Assembly (NCBI GenBank): GCA_009837395.1 | Contig: VXTP01000020.1 | Span: 38,599-93,580, forward strand | Length of the DNA stretch: 54,982 bases | Direction of reading: 5' to 3' | DNA from: Gemmatimonadota bacterium | GTDB taxonomy: Bacteria > JAAXHH01 | Shown here: one piece after another, positions 23,658 through 32,679 of the stretch | How the letters are laid out: each line of letters starts with the position of its first letter | How positions within the stretch are numbered: the first letter of the stretch is position 1 | Notes under the pieces: model-generated | Database searches by the model: none | What the model saw: the letters and a program-made list of their open reading frames with translations, nothing else | What the model was told of the DNA's origin: nothing | Translations under genes and position numbers: made by a program

Positions 23658-24629
23658 ATGTGGGATGAAGTCAAGGCAGTCATCGCATCGAACCAGTCCT
23701 TCGTGATTTCCAGCCACGTCAATCCCGACGGGGATTCGATCGGATCGGCCCTGGGGGTCTACGAGTGTCTGAAGGCGCTGGGGAAGGACGCCGTCGTCGC
23801 CATGAACGACGCCATTCCCGCCGCCTATACCTGGCTGGACCCCGATGGAGAAATCTTCGCGCCTGCTCCGGAGGATGAGTCAGGGCGCCTCGCCGCCGCG
23901 GACGTGGTCGTCATCGTGGACGCCAACGGATGGGACCGGCTGGGGCGGTTGCGGAAACCGCTGGAGGAATCGGCGGCGGTCAAGATCGTGATCGACCATC
24001 ATCCCTACACTGAACTGATCACGCCTTTGTCGGTAATCGATACGAAGGCGTCCTCAACGGCTGAACTGGTTTACGATCTGATTGACTCGATCGGCGCGCC
24101 GCTCACGCCGAGGGCGGCGGACGCGCTGTACACGGGCATCCTGACCGATACCGTGTCGTTCCGCTTCGCCAGGAGTGCGCCGTGCGCCCATATCGTCGCG
24201 GCCAAACTCCTCTCCACGGGCGTCGACCCGTCCAGGGTCTACGACCAGATCTACAACCGGAACACGGGCGCCCGTACCCGGCTCATGGGCCGCGCGCTCT
24301 CCAATATACAGTTTACGGGACATGGCCGCGTCGCATGGCTGACCGTTACGCGGTCCATGATCGAGGAAACCGGCGCCCGGTCGTCGGACACGAGCGGGTT
24401 CGTGGACGTGACCATGACCATCGCCAGCGTCGAGATCGGGATCATATTCGTGGAAGGCAAGGAAGGTACGGTCCAGATCAGCTTGCGATCCCGGCCGGAA
24501 ACCGACGTCAACCAGGTCGCCGTGGCCCTGGGCGGCGGCGGCCACAAGAACGCCGCGGGCGTAACATTCAACGGCACGTTGGAAGAAGCCGTCCGGACCG
24601 TGACGGAGGCGGCAGTCAAAGCGTTATAA
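23658..24629 (+). CDS. nrnA: DHH family phosphoesterase, NrnA type
   Basis: A 323-residue DHH-DHHA1 phosphoesterase of the NrnA class, which degrades short oligoribonucleotides and 3'-phosphoadenosine 5'-phosphate in the cytoplasm. The N-terminal SHVNPDGDSIGSALG carries the first metal ligands. The second site is VVVIVDANGWDR and the DHH-like motif is VIDHHPY. The DHHA1 domain ends with the substrate loop GGGGHKNAAGV. Length is typical. The ATG at 23658 is preferred to an in-frame GTG at 23616 because the family begins with MWDEV. The stop codon lies inside a 44-bp tandem array. It precedes the pterin genes. Confidence 0.92.
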   Translation: MWDEVKAVIASNQSFVISSHVNPDGDSIGSALGVYECLKALGKDAVVAMNDAIPAAYTWLDPDGEIFAPAPEDESGRLAAADVVVIVDANGWDRLGRLRKPLEESAAVKIVIDHHPYTELITPLSVIDTKASSTAELVYDLIDSIGAPLTPRAADALYTGILTDTVSFRFARSAPCAHIVAAKLLSTGVDPSRVYDQIYNRNTGARTRLMGRALSNIQFTGHGRVAWLTVTRSMIEETGARSSDTSGFVDVTMTIASVEIGIIFVEGKEGTVQISLRSRPETDVNQVAVALGGGGHKNAAGVTFNGTLEEAVRTVTEAAVKAL

Positions 24630-24729
24630 TCTGTCGACCGTCGCGCGCCGGCTGGGCTGTCAGAGCGTTATAAACTGTCGACCGTCGCGCGCCGGCTGGG
24701 CAGTCAGAGCGTTATAAACTGTCGACCGC
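24615..24729. repeat. 44-bp tandem repeat spanning the nrnA stop
   Basis: Three copies with a 44-base period start at 24615, 24659 and 24703, each opening with gtcaaagcgttataa or gtcagagcgttataa. The first copy encodes the last residues and stop codon of the nrnA-like gene; the others are non-coding duplicates of that 3' end. Confidence 0.95.
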
Positions 24730-24742
24730 CGCATCCCACCGC

Positions 24743-25567
24743 ATGATGCTCATAACGCGAAAAACCCGGTTCTCGGCGGCGCACCAGTGCCGCAACCCGG
24801 AGTGGACGGAGGCCAGGAACCGGTGGGTGTACGGTTCCAGCGCCGTCGGCACCGCCCACGGTAACGACTACGAGGCCGAATTCACCTTCGGGGGCCAGGT
24901 CGATCCCCGGACCGGCGTGGTCCTGAACCTGACCGAGGTCAAGCAACTGCTGCACGCCGTGATCGAACCGCTGGACCTGAGCCACCTGAACCACGATCAC
25001 GACGCCCTGAAAGGTCCGGCGCCGACCAGTGAAAGGCTTGCCCGGTACCTCTGGCACGCGGTGGAAGGCGGTACCGGACCGTGCGTACTCAAGCGCGTTC
25101 TGCTGCGCGAAAGCCGCACACGAAACATCGTATACACCGGAGACGACAGCATGGTCCACGTTACGAGAAGCGTCGAGTTCAACGCCGCCCACCGCCTGCA
25201 CAGTATAAGGTTGAGCGACGAAGAAAACGTGCGTATATTCGGTAAGTGCAACAATCCCCATGGCCACGGTCACAACTATGAGCTGGAGGTGACGGTCCGA
25301 GGCCCGGTGGACGAGAAGACCGGGATGGTCATCGAAATGGGACGTTTCGATGAGGTCCTGCAGAAGGAAGTCGTGGATCGCTACGACCATCGCCACCTGA
25401 ACCGGGACCTGGAGGAATTCAGGACCGTCAATCCGACTTCTGAGGAACTGCTCAGGGTAATCTGGAAGCGGCTGCATCCGTTTTTTGATACCCCTTCGCT
25501 CTACCGGATTCGCCTGGTGGAGACATCCAAGAACGCTTTCGAGTATTATGGCGAGGAGGACCGGTAA
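24743..25567 (+). CDS. Tandem 6-pyruvoyl-tetrahydropterin synthase/QueD-like fusion
   Basis: A 274-residue protein with two PTPS/QueD folds in a row. The second half (from about residue 138) has a complete zinc site, FNAAHRL and [15 protein letters not shown], and a catalytic-region YDHRHLN. The first half (FSAAHQC, then [14 protein letters not shown]) keeps the first histidine but loses the cysteine and one of the paired histidines, so it is probably not catalytic. QueD makes carboxytetrahydropterin for queuosine and PTPS makes the tetrahydrobiopterin precursor. It sits directly before folE, which makes the substrate dihydroneopterin triphosphate. The ATG at 24743 or the next codon are both possible. 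The end overlaps nothing; folE starts five bases later. Confidence 0.85.
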   Translation: MMLITRKTRFSAAHQCRNPEWTEARNRWVYGSSAVGTAHGNDYEAEFTFGGQVDPRTGVVLNLTEVKQLLHAVIEPLDLSHLNHDHDALKGPAPTSERLARYLWHAVEGGTGPCVLKRVLLRESRTRNIVYTGDDSMVHVTRSVEFNAAHRLHSIRLSDEENVRIFGKCNNPHGHGHNYELEVTVRGPVDEKTGMVIEMGRFDEVLQKEVVDRYDHRHLNRDLEEFRTVNPTSEELLRVIWKRLHPFFDTPSLYRIRLVETSKNAFEYYGEEDR

Positions 25568-25572
25568 CCACG

Positions 25573-26124
25573 ATGGATCCGATCGAGGGATTGACGAGGA
25601 CGCTGCTCACGGAGATCGGCGAGGACCCGGACCGGGACGGTCTCCGGCGCACGCCCCTCCGCGTGGCGCAGTCCCTGCGGTTTCTGACCCAGGGTTATGA
25701 AAAAAGCATTGATACCGTCCTGAACGGCGCTATCTATGAAGAGGACTACGACGAGATGGTGCTGGTGAAGGACATCGAGTTCTTTTCGCTGTGCGAGCAC
25801 CATCTGCTGCCCTTCTTCGGCCAGTGCCATATCGCATACATTCCCAACGGCAAAATCATCGGTCTGGGCAAGGTCCCCCGCATCGTGGACGTTTTCGCGC
25901 GGCGGCTTCAGCTGCAGGAACGACTGACGTCCCAGATCGCCCAGACCCTGCAGACCTGTCTCGATCCCCTGGGAGTAGCCGTCGTCATGGAAGCCAACCA
26001 CCTCTGCATGATGATGCGCGGCGTGGAGAAACAGCATTCCAAGGCGACGACGAGCGCCATGCTCGGCGTGTTCAGGGACGATCGCAGTACCCGGATGGAG
26101 TTCCTCGACCTGACCCGGTCGTAG
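25573..26124 (+). CDS. folE: GTP cyclohydrolase I
   Basis: Converts GTP to 7,8-dihydroneopterin triphosphate, the first step to folate, queuosine and biopterin. The 183-residue length is normal for the type IA enzyme. Conserved parts are [13 protein letters not shown], the zinc ligand region [14 protein letters not shown], the [19 protein letters not shown] segment, the second cysteine in [10 protein letters not shown] and the catalytic histidine. It lies five bases after the PTPS-like gene, so the two form a pterin operon. Confidence 0.96.
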   Translation: MDPIEGLTRTLLTEIGEDPDRDGLRRTPLRVAQSLRFLTQGYEKSIDTVLNGAIYEEDYDEMVLVKDIEFFSLCEHHLLPFFGQCHIAYIPNGKIIGLGKVPRIVDVFARRLQLQERLTSQIAQTLQTCLDPLGVAVVMEANHLCMMMRGVEKQHSKATTSAMLGVFRDDRSTRMEFLDLTRS

Positions 26125-26205
26125 CGTTGGGGACAGGCGGGATCCGTCGCGCGGGACCCGGCGCACGGGAGACCGGCCGCGCGATAGGGAATACGGAGGA
26201 AGCCG

Positions 26206-27651
26206 ATGAACAAAGACCAGCTCGTCGAACGGCTTGCGGACGTACTGGGCCGGGAGAACGTCATCGACGCGCCGGACCAGTTGATCGTCTACGAATGCGA
26301 CGGACTGACCATCGACCGGAACGCCCCGCACGCCGTCGTCTACCCCACCACGACGGAGGACGTCGCGGCCGTGGTCCGGATTCTCCATGAAGCGCGGATT
26401 CCCTTCGTGGCGCGCGGTGCGGGCACCGGCCTGAGCGGCGGGAGCCTGCCGCCCGACGGCGGGGTCATGATCGCGCTGACCAAGATGAACCGCATCGTGG
26501 AGGTCGACTTCCGCAACCAGCGGGCCCTGGTGGAAGCCGGCGTGGTCAACCTGCACTTGTCGAAGGAGACCGGCAAGCAGGGCTATCACTTCGTGCCGGA
26601 CCCCTCGAGCCAGTACGCCTGTACCATCGGCGGGAACATCGCCGAGAACTCGGGCGGTCCGCACACCCTGAAGTACGGCGTCACGACCAACCACACCCTG
26701 GGCGTGGAAGTGGTCCTGCCGGACGGCCAGGTCACGTGGTTCGGCGGCAAGGCGGAAGACGCCGTGGGTTACGACCTGCGTGGTCTCATGATCGGATCCG
26801 AGGGCATGCTGGGCATCGTAACGCGTGCGTGGGTCAAGCTGACCCGCCTGCCCCAGGCCTGGCGGACGTTCCTGGTGGTGTTCGACCAGGTGGAAGACGC
26901 CTCGCGCGCCGTCGCCAGCGTCGTCGGCCGCGGGATCGTCCCGTCGGCCCTCGAGATGATCGACAAGGTCGCCATCGGCGCTATCGAGGCGGCCTACCAT
27001 TTCGGGTTCCCCCTGGACGCCGAAGCCGTGCTGATCATCGAACTCGAAGGTCATGAGGCGGGCCTGGACACCCAGGCCGAAGCGGTGGCCGAGGTCTGCC
27101 GGGAGAACCGGGCCAGCGATATCCGTACCGCGGAGGACGAAAAGGAACGCGCCCTGTTGTGGATGAGCCGCAAGCGGGCCTTCGGCGCCATGGGTCGCCT
27201 GAGTCCCAGCTACTACGTGCAGGACGGCGTGGTACCGCGGACGAAGATCCCGGACATCATGCGGGTCATCCAGGAGACGGCCGGGAAATATGATCTGCTG
27301 ATCGGCAATGTATTCCACGCGGGGGACGGCAACATCCATCCCTGTATCGCGTACGACGACCGGGACGAGGAGCAGGCGCGGAAGACCGTGGAGGCCAGTA
27401 ACGAGATCCTGCGGGCCTGCGTCGACCTGGGCGGGTCCATCACCGGGGAACACGGCATCGGATACGAAAAGGTCGACCTGATGCCCCTGATCTTCAATGA
27501 AGCGGATATCGAGGCCATGGAGACGGTCAAAGCGGTGTTCGACGAGGAGAACCTCAGCAATCCCGGCAAGATGTTTCCCACGAACCGCACCTGCATCGGA
27601 TGCGGAACGGCGGAGCTGAAGTACACCAACCGCCAGGCGGCGCTGCTATAG
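26206..27651 (+). CDS. glcD: FAD-binding 2-hydroxyacid oxidase (GlcD-like)
   Basis: A 481-residue flavoprotein of the FAD_binding_4 / vanillyl-alcohol oxidase family, close to the GlcD subunit of glycolate oxidase. The FAD domain holds PFVARGAGTGLSGGSLP and CTIGGNIAENSGGPHTLKYG; the C-terminal domain holds NVFHAGDGNIHP and GEHGIGYEKVDLM. It oxidises a 2-hydroxyacid to a 2-oxoacid, passing electrons on. The ATG at 26206 has a GGAGG site. The C-terminus includes CIGCG, which is not usual for the family. It is followed 25 bases later by a GlcE-like gene. A GlcF iron-sulfur partner was not seen in the window. Confidence 0.88.
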   Translation: MNKDQLVERLADVLGRENVIDAPDQLIVYECDGLTIDRNAPHAVVYPTTTEDVAAVVRILHEARIPFVARGAGTGLSGGSLPPDGGVMIALTKMNRIVEVDFRNQRALVEAGVVNLHLSKETGKQGYHFVPDPSSQYACTIGGNIAENSGGPHTLKYGVTTNHTLGVEVVLPDGQVTWFGGKAEDAVGYDLRGLMIGSEGMLGIVTRAWVKLTRLPQAWRTFLVVFDQVEDASRAVASVVGRGIVPSALEMIDKVAIGAIEAAYHFGFPLDAEAVLIIELEGHEAGLDTQAEAVAEVCRENRASDIRTAEDEKERALLWMSRKRAFGAMGRLSPSYYVQDGVVPRTKIPDIMRVIQETAGKYDLLIGNVFHAGDGNIHPCIAYDDRDEEQARKTVEASNEILRACVDLGGSITGEHGIGYEKVDLMPLIFNEADIEAMETVKAVFDEENLSNPGKMFPTNRTCIGCGTAELKYTNRQAALL

Positions 27652-27675
27652 ACACGAAGGCACCCAGGTTACTCC

Positions 27676-29085
27676 ATGTCCGATGAGGCGCTGCACAGCA
27701 GGCTCGGATCCCTCGTGGAAGGCTATGTCCCGGCAAGCCGGGAAGCGCTGGCCTCCCTTGCTGTGGAAGGCGTCGTTCCCTCGGCCGTCGTGGCCCCGGG
27801 GAGCGTGGAATCGCTCGCAGCCACCGTGCAGATGGCCTCGGAACTTGGTTACGCGGTCATTCCGCGGGGCGGCGGCACCAAAATGGACTTCGGTCATCCG
27901 CCCTCCCACGCGGATATCGTGGTATCCTTGGAACGCCTGAACCGGATCGTCGCGCACGAGCCCGCGGACCAGACAGCCACGGTGGAGGCCGGCATCACCA
28001 TGGCGAGACTGCAGGCCGGGCTGGGGAAGCGCGGCCAGTTTCTGCCGCTGGACCCGCCCCACGGCGACGCGGGGACCCTGGGCGGGGTGCTCGCCACCAA
28101 CGCTTCGGGCATGCTCCGGACTTCCTTCGGCACGGCCAGGGACCTGGTCATCGGCGCCCGGGTGGTCCAGGCGGACGGCACCGTCGTCCGGTCCGGGGGG
28201 CAGGTCGTAAAGAACGTGGCGGGGTACGACCTGAACAAGATGTACATCGGTTCGCTCGGTACGCTCGGCATCCTGGCGGAAGTGAACCTGAAGCTGCAGC
28301 CCCTGCCGGCGGCGGGAAGGTTGCTCATAGGGACTATCGCGGAGATCGGGGAGGCGGCCGAATGCGCCTTTCGGGTCATGGATTCCGAGGTCATGCCCTC
28401 CTTCCTGGAAGTGGCCAGTCCCGCGACGCGCTCCCTCCTCGCCGGGGAAGTCGCCGGACCAGGGGCCGGATCCCGGTCGGACGGCGGTGTGGAAGGCCAC
28501 CTCGGGGACGATCGGGATTTCGCGGTCGTCGCGGGCATGATCGGCACGGATGAGACGGTGGACTGGCAGGCCGGGGAATGCGAGCGGATCTTCCGGGATT
28601 CGGGGGCGGCCGACGTCATTTCCGTGGACGGAGACGGATACCGACGGGTGCTCGACGGGATGCGGGCTTTTCCGGGAGGCGGTCTCCTGCCCCAGGACAT
28701 GGGCCCCGCCGTGACCTGCCGGGCCGGCGTCACGCCGGACGGGGTGGAAGCGCTCTTCCGGCTGGCGGACGAAGGCAGCCGGCGCCTGTCCATCGGCTGC
28801 GGCCTGCTTTCTCATTTCGCGAGTGGTCACGTGGCCTTCGTCTTCTACCGGGACGGGACGTTCCGGGAATCGGATCTCGAAGGGCTGGCCAGTTTGTTCG
28901 AGGACCTGCGGAACGCTTCGGAAGAACAAGGCATCTTCGTTGTGGAACACGCCCCCGCCGCCCTGAAGGAACGGGTCGGCGTCTGGGGTTCGTCCCGCGG
29001 GAACCGGCACATCATGGAAATGCTCAAAAACCGGTTCGACCCGAAGGGCACGCTGAACCCCGGACGGTTCGTCGACGGCATCTGA
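27676..29085 (+). CDS. glcE: FAD-binding oxidase subunit (GlcE-like)
   Basis: A 469-residue second FAD_binding_4 protein. It has the FAD-binding IPRGGGTKMDFGHPP and GTLGGVLATNASGMLRTSFGTARD motifs and the QVVKNVAGYDLNKMYIGSLGTLG segment, which is typical of GlcE. It lacks the NVFHAGDGNIHP C-terminal metal site of GlcD, as expected for GlcE. It is somewhat longer than E. coli GlcE. It lies in an operon with the GlcD-like gene and a LarA-like gene and probably forms an oxidase or dehydrogenase heteromer for a 2-hydroxyacid. The start at 27676 has only a weak ribosome site. Confidence 0.82.
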   Translation: MSDEALHSRLGSLVEGYVPASREALASLAVEGVVPSAVVAPGSVESLAATVQMASELGYAVIPRGGGTKMDFGHPPSHADIVVSLERLNRIVAHEPADQTATVEAGITMARLQAGLGKRGQFLPLDPPHGDAGTLGGVLATNASGMLRTSFGTARDLVIGARVVQADGTVVRSGGQVVKNVAGYDLNKMYIGSLGTLGILAEVNLKLQPLPAAGRLLIGTIAEIGEAAECAFRVMDSEVMPSFLEVASPATRSLLAGEVAGPGAGSRSDGGVEGHLGDDRDFAVVAGMIGTDETVDWQAGECERIFRDSGAADVISVDGDGYRRVLDGMRAFPGGGLLPQDMGPAVTCRAGVTPDGVEALFRLADEGSRRLSIGCGLLSHFASGHVAFVFYRDGTFRESDLEGLASLFEDLRNASEEQGIFVVEHAPAALKERVGVWGSSRGNRHIMEMLKNRFDPKGTLNPGRFVDGI

Positions 29086-29103
29086 CTAATGGGAGGACTC
29101 CAC

Positions 29104-30363
29104 ATGAAACTGCCCGCATTCAGGGAGATACGCCAGCGGTTCGACGCGCCTTTCGTCGAGGACATCGCCGGAACGGCCGAAGGGGAGGTCGCCCGCATGA
29201 TCGAGGAGACGGGCCTGCGCGCCGGGTCCACGGTGGCCGTCGCCACCGGCAGCCGGGGGATCGGCAACATCGCGACTATAGTGAAGAGTGTGGTCGCCGC
29301 CCTGGCAAAGGCCGGCCTGAAGCCCTTCGTCGTGCCGGCCATGGGCAGCCACGGCGGGGCGACTTCGGAAGGACAGCGCCGGGTTCTGGAGAACTACGGC
29401 ATTCACGAGGCGGCGACGGGTTGTCCCATCCGTTCGGACATCGAGCCGGCGAGTCTCGGCGAGACCGCGGACGGGCTTCCGGTCTACCTGGACCGAAACG
29501 CCCTCGGCGCCGACCACATCGTGGTGGTCAACCGCGTTAAACCCCACACGGACTTCAAGGGCTCGGTCGGCAGCGGCCTCATGAAGATGCTGGCCATCGG
29601 GCTGGGCAAGCAGAAAGGCGCAAGCTACTATCACGGCGCGGTCTTCGAATACGGGTTCGAACACATGATCTCGACCGTGTCGCAGCACGTGCTTGAGCGC
29701 GCGCCCGTGGCCTTCGGGCTGGCCATCATCGAGAACGCCTACGACCAGACCGCGCACCTCATTGGCGTCCCGGCCAGCGTCCTGCAGCAGGAAGAACGGC
29801 GGCTGTTCCAGGAGGCGCAGCGCCTCATGCCCCGCCTTCCGTCCGACGACATCGACATCCTGATCGTCGACGAGATGGGCAAAAACATCAGCGGGACCGG
29901 GATGGACACGAACATCATCGGCCGGCGCATGCAGAATTTCGAGACCGAACCCGCGAACCCGCGGATCCTGCGGATCGTCGTCCGCGACCTGACGCCCGAG
30001 AGCGAGGGCAACGCCGTGGGCATCGGGCTGGCCGATTTCACCACCCGCCGCCTGGTGGACAAGATCAACCACCGGTATACCTACGTCAATTCCATCACGG
30101 GCATGAGCCCGCAGAAGTCCCGCATCCCCGTGTTCCTGGACACGGACCGCGACGTCATCGAGGCCGCCTTCTCCACCATCGGCATGAAACCGCCCGGCGA
30201 CGGACGCGCTGTCCGCATCCGGAACACGCTTTCCCTCGGGCGCGTCGAGGTTTCCGAGGCCCTGTCCGACGAGCTGGCCGGCCGGGACGACATCGAAATC
30301 ACGGACCGCCGCGGTCCGCTGGAGTTCGACGAACAGGGCACCCTGGCGGCCCTGCCCGGCTGA
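29104..30363 (+). CDS. LarA-like (DUF2088) nickel-pincer-type isomerase family protein
   Basis: A 419-residue protein of the lactate racemase (LarA) / DUF2088 family. Features seen are the GSTVAVATGSRGIGN loop, PAMGSHGGATSEGQ, and VVNRVKPHTDFKGSVGSGLMKMLAIGLGK. LarA enzymes use a nickel-pincer nucleotide to move hydride at 2-hydroxyacids, and homologues epimerise related acids. Adjacent GlcD/GlcE-like genes fit a 2-hydroxyacid pathway. The cofactor-making larB, larC and larE genes were not seen in the window, so cofactor use is not proved. The ATG at 29104 follows a GGGAGGA site; the ATG at 29089 overlaps that site and is disfavoured. The stop codon is inside a 19-bp repeat. Confidence 0.78.
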   Translation: MKLPAFREIRQRFDAPFVEDIAGTAEGEVARMIEETGLRAGSTVAVATGSRGIGNIATIVKSVVAALAKAGLKPFVVPAMGSHGGATSEGQRRVLENYGIHEAATGCPIRSDIEPASLGETADGLPVYLDRNALGADHIVVVNRVKPHTDFKGSVGSGLMKMLAIGLGKQKGASYYHGAVFEYGFEHMISTVSQHVLERAPVAFGLAIIENAYDQTAHLIGVPASVLQQEERRLFQEAQRLMPRLPSDDIDILIVDEMGKNISGTGMDTNIIGRRMQNFETEPANPRILRIVVRDLTPESEGNAVGIGLADFTTRRLVDKINHRYTYVNSITGMSPQKSRIPVFLDTDRDVIEAAFSTIGMKPPGDGRAVRIRNTLSLGRVEVSEALSDELAGRDDIEITDRRGPLEFDEQGTLAALPG

Positions 30364-30448
30364 CGCGGTCCTTGCGGGGTGACGCTAGTCATCCCGGCCG
30401 AAACAGGCCTGCGCGGCGGCTGCGAAGCCCCCTGCCCGGCTGACGCGG
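30350..30448. repeat. 19-bp direct repeat, first copy containing the LarA-like stop
   Basis: ccctgcccggctgacgcgg occurs exactly at 30350-30368 and 30430-30448 (80-base period). In the first copy the tga is the stop codon of the LarA-like gene; the second is a non-coding duplicate of the gene's 3' end. Confidence 0.92.
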
Positions 30449-30472
30449 CGCCCCCTGTCCTCCTGTTTTTTA

Positions 30473-30500
30473 TTGACAAGTTTCCAATTTTGTGTATATT
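30473..30500 (+). promoter_or_regulatory. Strong sigma-70 type promoter for the sigma factor gene
   Basis: TTGACA at 30473-30478 and TATATT at 30495-30500 are 16 bases apart in an AT-rich island. The leader to the GTG start is about 130 bases. It is GC-rich and likely to be structured, but I recognise no riboswitch. Confidence 0.75.
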
Positions 30501-30638
30501 AGTAAACTTGCCGGTTTTGCGGCAGCGTGTACCGGACCGCCTGGTACGCCCGGAAAGTCCGATCGGGCGGGGATTCCGGTTAAGTGGGGACGGAAACGGC
30601 CCTGAAGTCAAACGAATAAACAGGAGTTGTCACAGCAC

Positions 30639-31499
30639 GTGAGTACGATAACGAAAACCCATACGGCAGCGACGGAAGACCGGTCTCTCGACCTTTACCT
30701 GCAGGAGATCGGCAACGTGCCGCTTCTGATGGCTGAAGAAGAAACCGAACTGGCCCGGTCGGTCCGGGCCGGAGACCAGAAGGCGCTTGAGAAGCTTACA
30801 TCGTCCAATCTCCGGTTCGTGGTCAGCGTGGCCAAGCAATACCAGAACCAGGGCCTTTCCCTGTCCGACCTGATCAACGAAGGCAATATCGGGCTGATCA
30901 AGGCGGCCAAGCGGTTCGACGAGACCAAGGGCTTCAAGTTCATTTCCTACGCGGTCTGGTGGATCCGGCAGTCTATCCTCCAGGCGCTCGCCGAGCAGTC
31001 CCGCATCGTTCGGCTTCCCTTGAGCCGGGTCGGCACGCTCCACAAGATCGGCCGGCTTTCCAGTGAATTCGAGCAGGAGTTCGGACGGGAGCCCAGCACC
31101 GAGGAGATCGCCGAGGAACTCGACATGAATCCCGGCGACGTGAAGGACACGATGCGCATCGCAAGCCGCCACGTGTCGCTGGACGCACCGCTCAAGACGG
31201 GTGAAGACAACCGGTTGCTGGACCTCATCGAGGACGACGACCAGGATGCGCCGGACGAGGCGCTCATGGTGGATGCGCTCAAAGACGAGATCTTCAGGGC
31301 GCTCGGGTCCCTGACCAAGCGGGAGGCGGCCGTCATCGCGCTGTATTACGGCATTAACATGGAAAGATCCTATACCCTCGAAGAGATCGGGACGCGGTTC
31401 AGTCTCACGAGGGAGCGCGTGCGCCAGATCAAGGAAAAGGCGCTGCGCAGGCTTCGCCACGTCTCCAGGAGCCAGAAGCTCCGGGCCTATCTGAACTGA
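30639..31499 (+). CDS. rpoD: RNA polymerase sigma factor, RpoD/SigA type (short)
   Basis: A 286-residue sigma-70 factor without the long N-terminal region 1.1, as seen for primary sigmas in Bacteroidota and Chlorobiota. Region 1.2 is [17 protein letters not shown]. Region 2 carries [37 protein letters not shown] and the -10 recognition [14 protein letters not shown]. Region 3 follows, and region 4 has the -35 recognition helix [22 protein letters not shown]. Two starts are possible: TTG at 30627, which is too close to the CAGGAG site, or GTG at 30639, twelve bases from it; the GTG is preferred. Whether it is the primary or a stationary-phase factor is not certain. Confidence 0.88.
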   Translation: MSTITKTHTAATEDRSLDLYLQEIGNVPLLMAEEETELARSVRAGDQKALEKLTSSNLRFVVSVAKQYQNQGLSLSDLINEGNIGLIKAAKRFDETKGFKFISYAVWWIRQSILQALAEQSRIVRLPLSRVGTLHKIGRLSSEFEQEFGREPSTEEIAEELDMNPGDVKDTMRIASRHVSLDAPLKTGEDNRLLDLIEDDDQDAPDEALMVDALKDEIFRALGSLTKREAAVIALYYGINMERSYTLEEIGTRFSLTRERVRQIKEKALRRLRHVSRSQKLRAYLN

Positions 31500-31598
31500 T
31501 CGATCCCCATCTCCGGCGCGGCGGGATCCACCCCGGACGCCCCGCCGCATATCCGCCCGCGGCAGCGTCGTACCGGCCGCCGGGGCGCGGAGAACGGT

Positions 31599-32534
31599 AT
31601 GCTGCGACGCAAGTTCGTTTCATTCGTACATCTGCCGGCCAATGCCCGGAACGAATCCCGGGAATACGGCCTCCTTCCGGTCCTGGCCGGTCTCGCCGTC
31701 CTGTTGCTTCTGATGCTGGCCGGATGGCATATCGGCGCGTCCTACCTGACGACCCTGTTGGACGACGGCGCCCTGACGGAACGGGAGCGGGAGAACAACC
31801 GGCTGCAGGAGCAGTTGAGCGCTCTCCATGAGTTGGACGGTACGCTCGAATCTCGGATCGAGAACCTGTCGGAACGGGCGGCGGATATCGACAAGATCGT
31901 CCACGGCCCCGATGCACCAGGTCCGCTTGGTCCGCTTGGCCCGCTTGGCCCGGCTTCCGGCGCCGAAGAATCCCCGCCGGCCCAGGCATCCATCGAGTGG
32001 ACCGAATCGCCCGACGCGGCCATAGACCGGATCGGCGGCCGGATCGACCGGTTGCTGGACGAAACCCGCGCGGAGCTGGCCAGCCTGCGTTCCGTCGAAG
32101 CGGCATCCCGGGACGACGAGGCCTACTGGCGCGGCATCCCCATCATCTCGCCGGTGCAGGGACCGGTTTCGAGACCGTTCGGTACGACGCGTAACCTGCT
32201 GAGCGACGAGGTGCGCGTGCACGGCGGGCTGGACATCGCCGCGAACAAGGACGAACCGGTGCGGGCCACGGCGTACGGCGTGGTCTCGCGGACCGGCGTG
32301 AACGCGAGCCTCGGCAGGTACGTGGACATCAACCATCAGAACGGGTACGTCACGCGTTACGGCCACCTCTCCGAAGTGCTGGTCGAAAGCCGGAAACGGG
32401 TGGAACGGGGGGAGATCATCGGGCTGGTCGGAATGACCGGCAAGACCAGCGGATACCACATACATTACGAGGTCCACCACGAAGGCCGCATCCTCGATCC
32501 GTCGACCTGGTTCTTCCCGGAAAGGGGCCTGTGA
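31599..32534 (+). CDS. Membrane-anchored M23 family metallopeptidase
   Basis: A 311-residue protein with an N-terminal membrane segment (LLPVLAGLAVLLLLMLAGW), a coiled-coil region (ENNRLQEQLSALHELDGTLESRIENL), a GPLGPLGP linker and a C-terminal LytM-type M23 domain. The zinc ligands are visible in VHGGLDIA (H, D) and HIHYEVHHEG (H-x-H). M23 enzymes cut peptide cross-links in peptidoglycan; the coiled coil suggests it works with or activates other cell-wall enzymes. It lies 100 bases after the sigma factor gene, on the same strand, and upstream of another M23 gene. The ATG at 31599 has no strong ribosome site. Confidence 0.9.
   Translation: MLRRKFVSFVHLPANARNESREYGLLPVLAGLAVLLLLMLAGWHIGASYLTTLLDDGALTERERENNRLQEQLSALHELDGTLESRIENLSERAADIDKIVHGPDAPGPLGPLGPLGPASGAEESPPAQASIEWTESPDAAIDRIGGRIDRLLDETRAELASLRSVEAASRDDEAYWRGIPIISPVQGPVSRPFGTTRNLLSDEVRVHGGLDIAANKDEPVRATAYGVVSRTGVNASLGRYVDINHQNGYVTRYGHLSEVLVESRKRVERGEIIGLVGMTGKTSGYHIHYEVHHEGRILDPSTWFFPERGL
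31920..31955 (+). repeat. 9-bp in-frame repeat encoding GPL linker
   Basis: The unit ggtccgctt or ggcccgctt occurs about four times between 31920 and 31955, giving the GPLGPLGPLGP linker of the M23 peptidase between coiled coil and catalytic domain. Confidence 0.8.
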
Positions 32535-32571
32535 GCCGCCGTCCGGTTGACGGAAATTCCTCAAAAAAAGT

Positions 32572-32600
32572 TTGACACACGGCGCTTTACGCTGCATTTT
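32572..32600 (+). promoter_or_regulatory. Possible promoter of the second M23 gene
   Basis: TTGACA at 32572-32577 and CATTTT at 32595-32600 (17-base spacer). The -10 matches only half the consensus, so it is a moderate call. The leader would be about 75-100 bases depending on the start codon. Confidence 0.45.
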
Positions 32601-32679
32601 AGGAGACATATAGTCGCGATAAGTGGTTTAATCGCATAGACTAAGATTTGTCCGGCAACTATTTTGCCTGGCAATAGTT

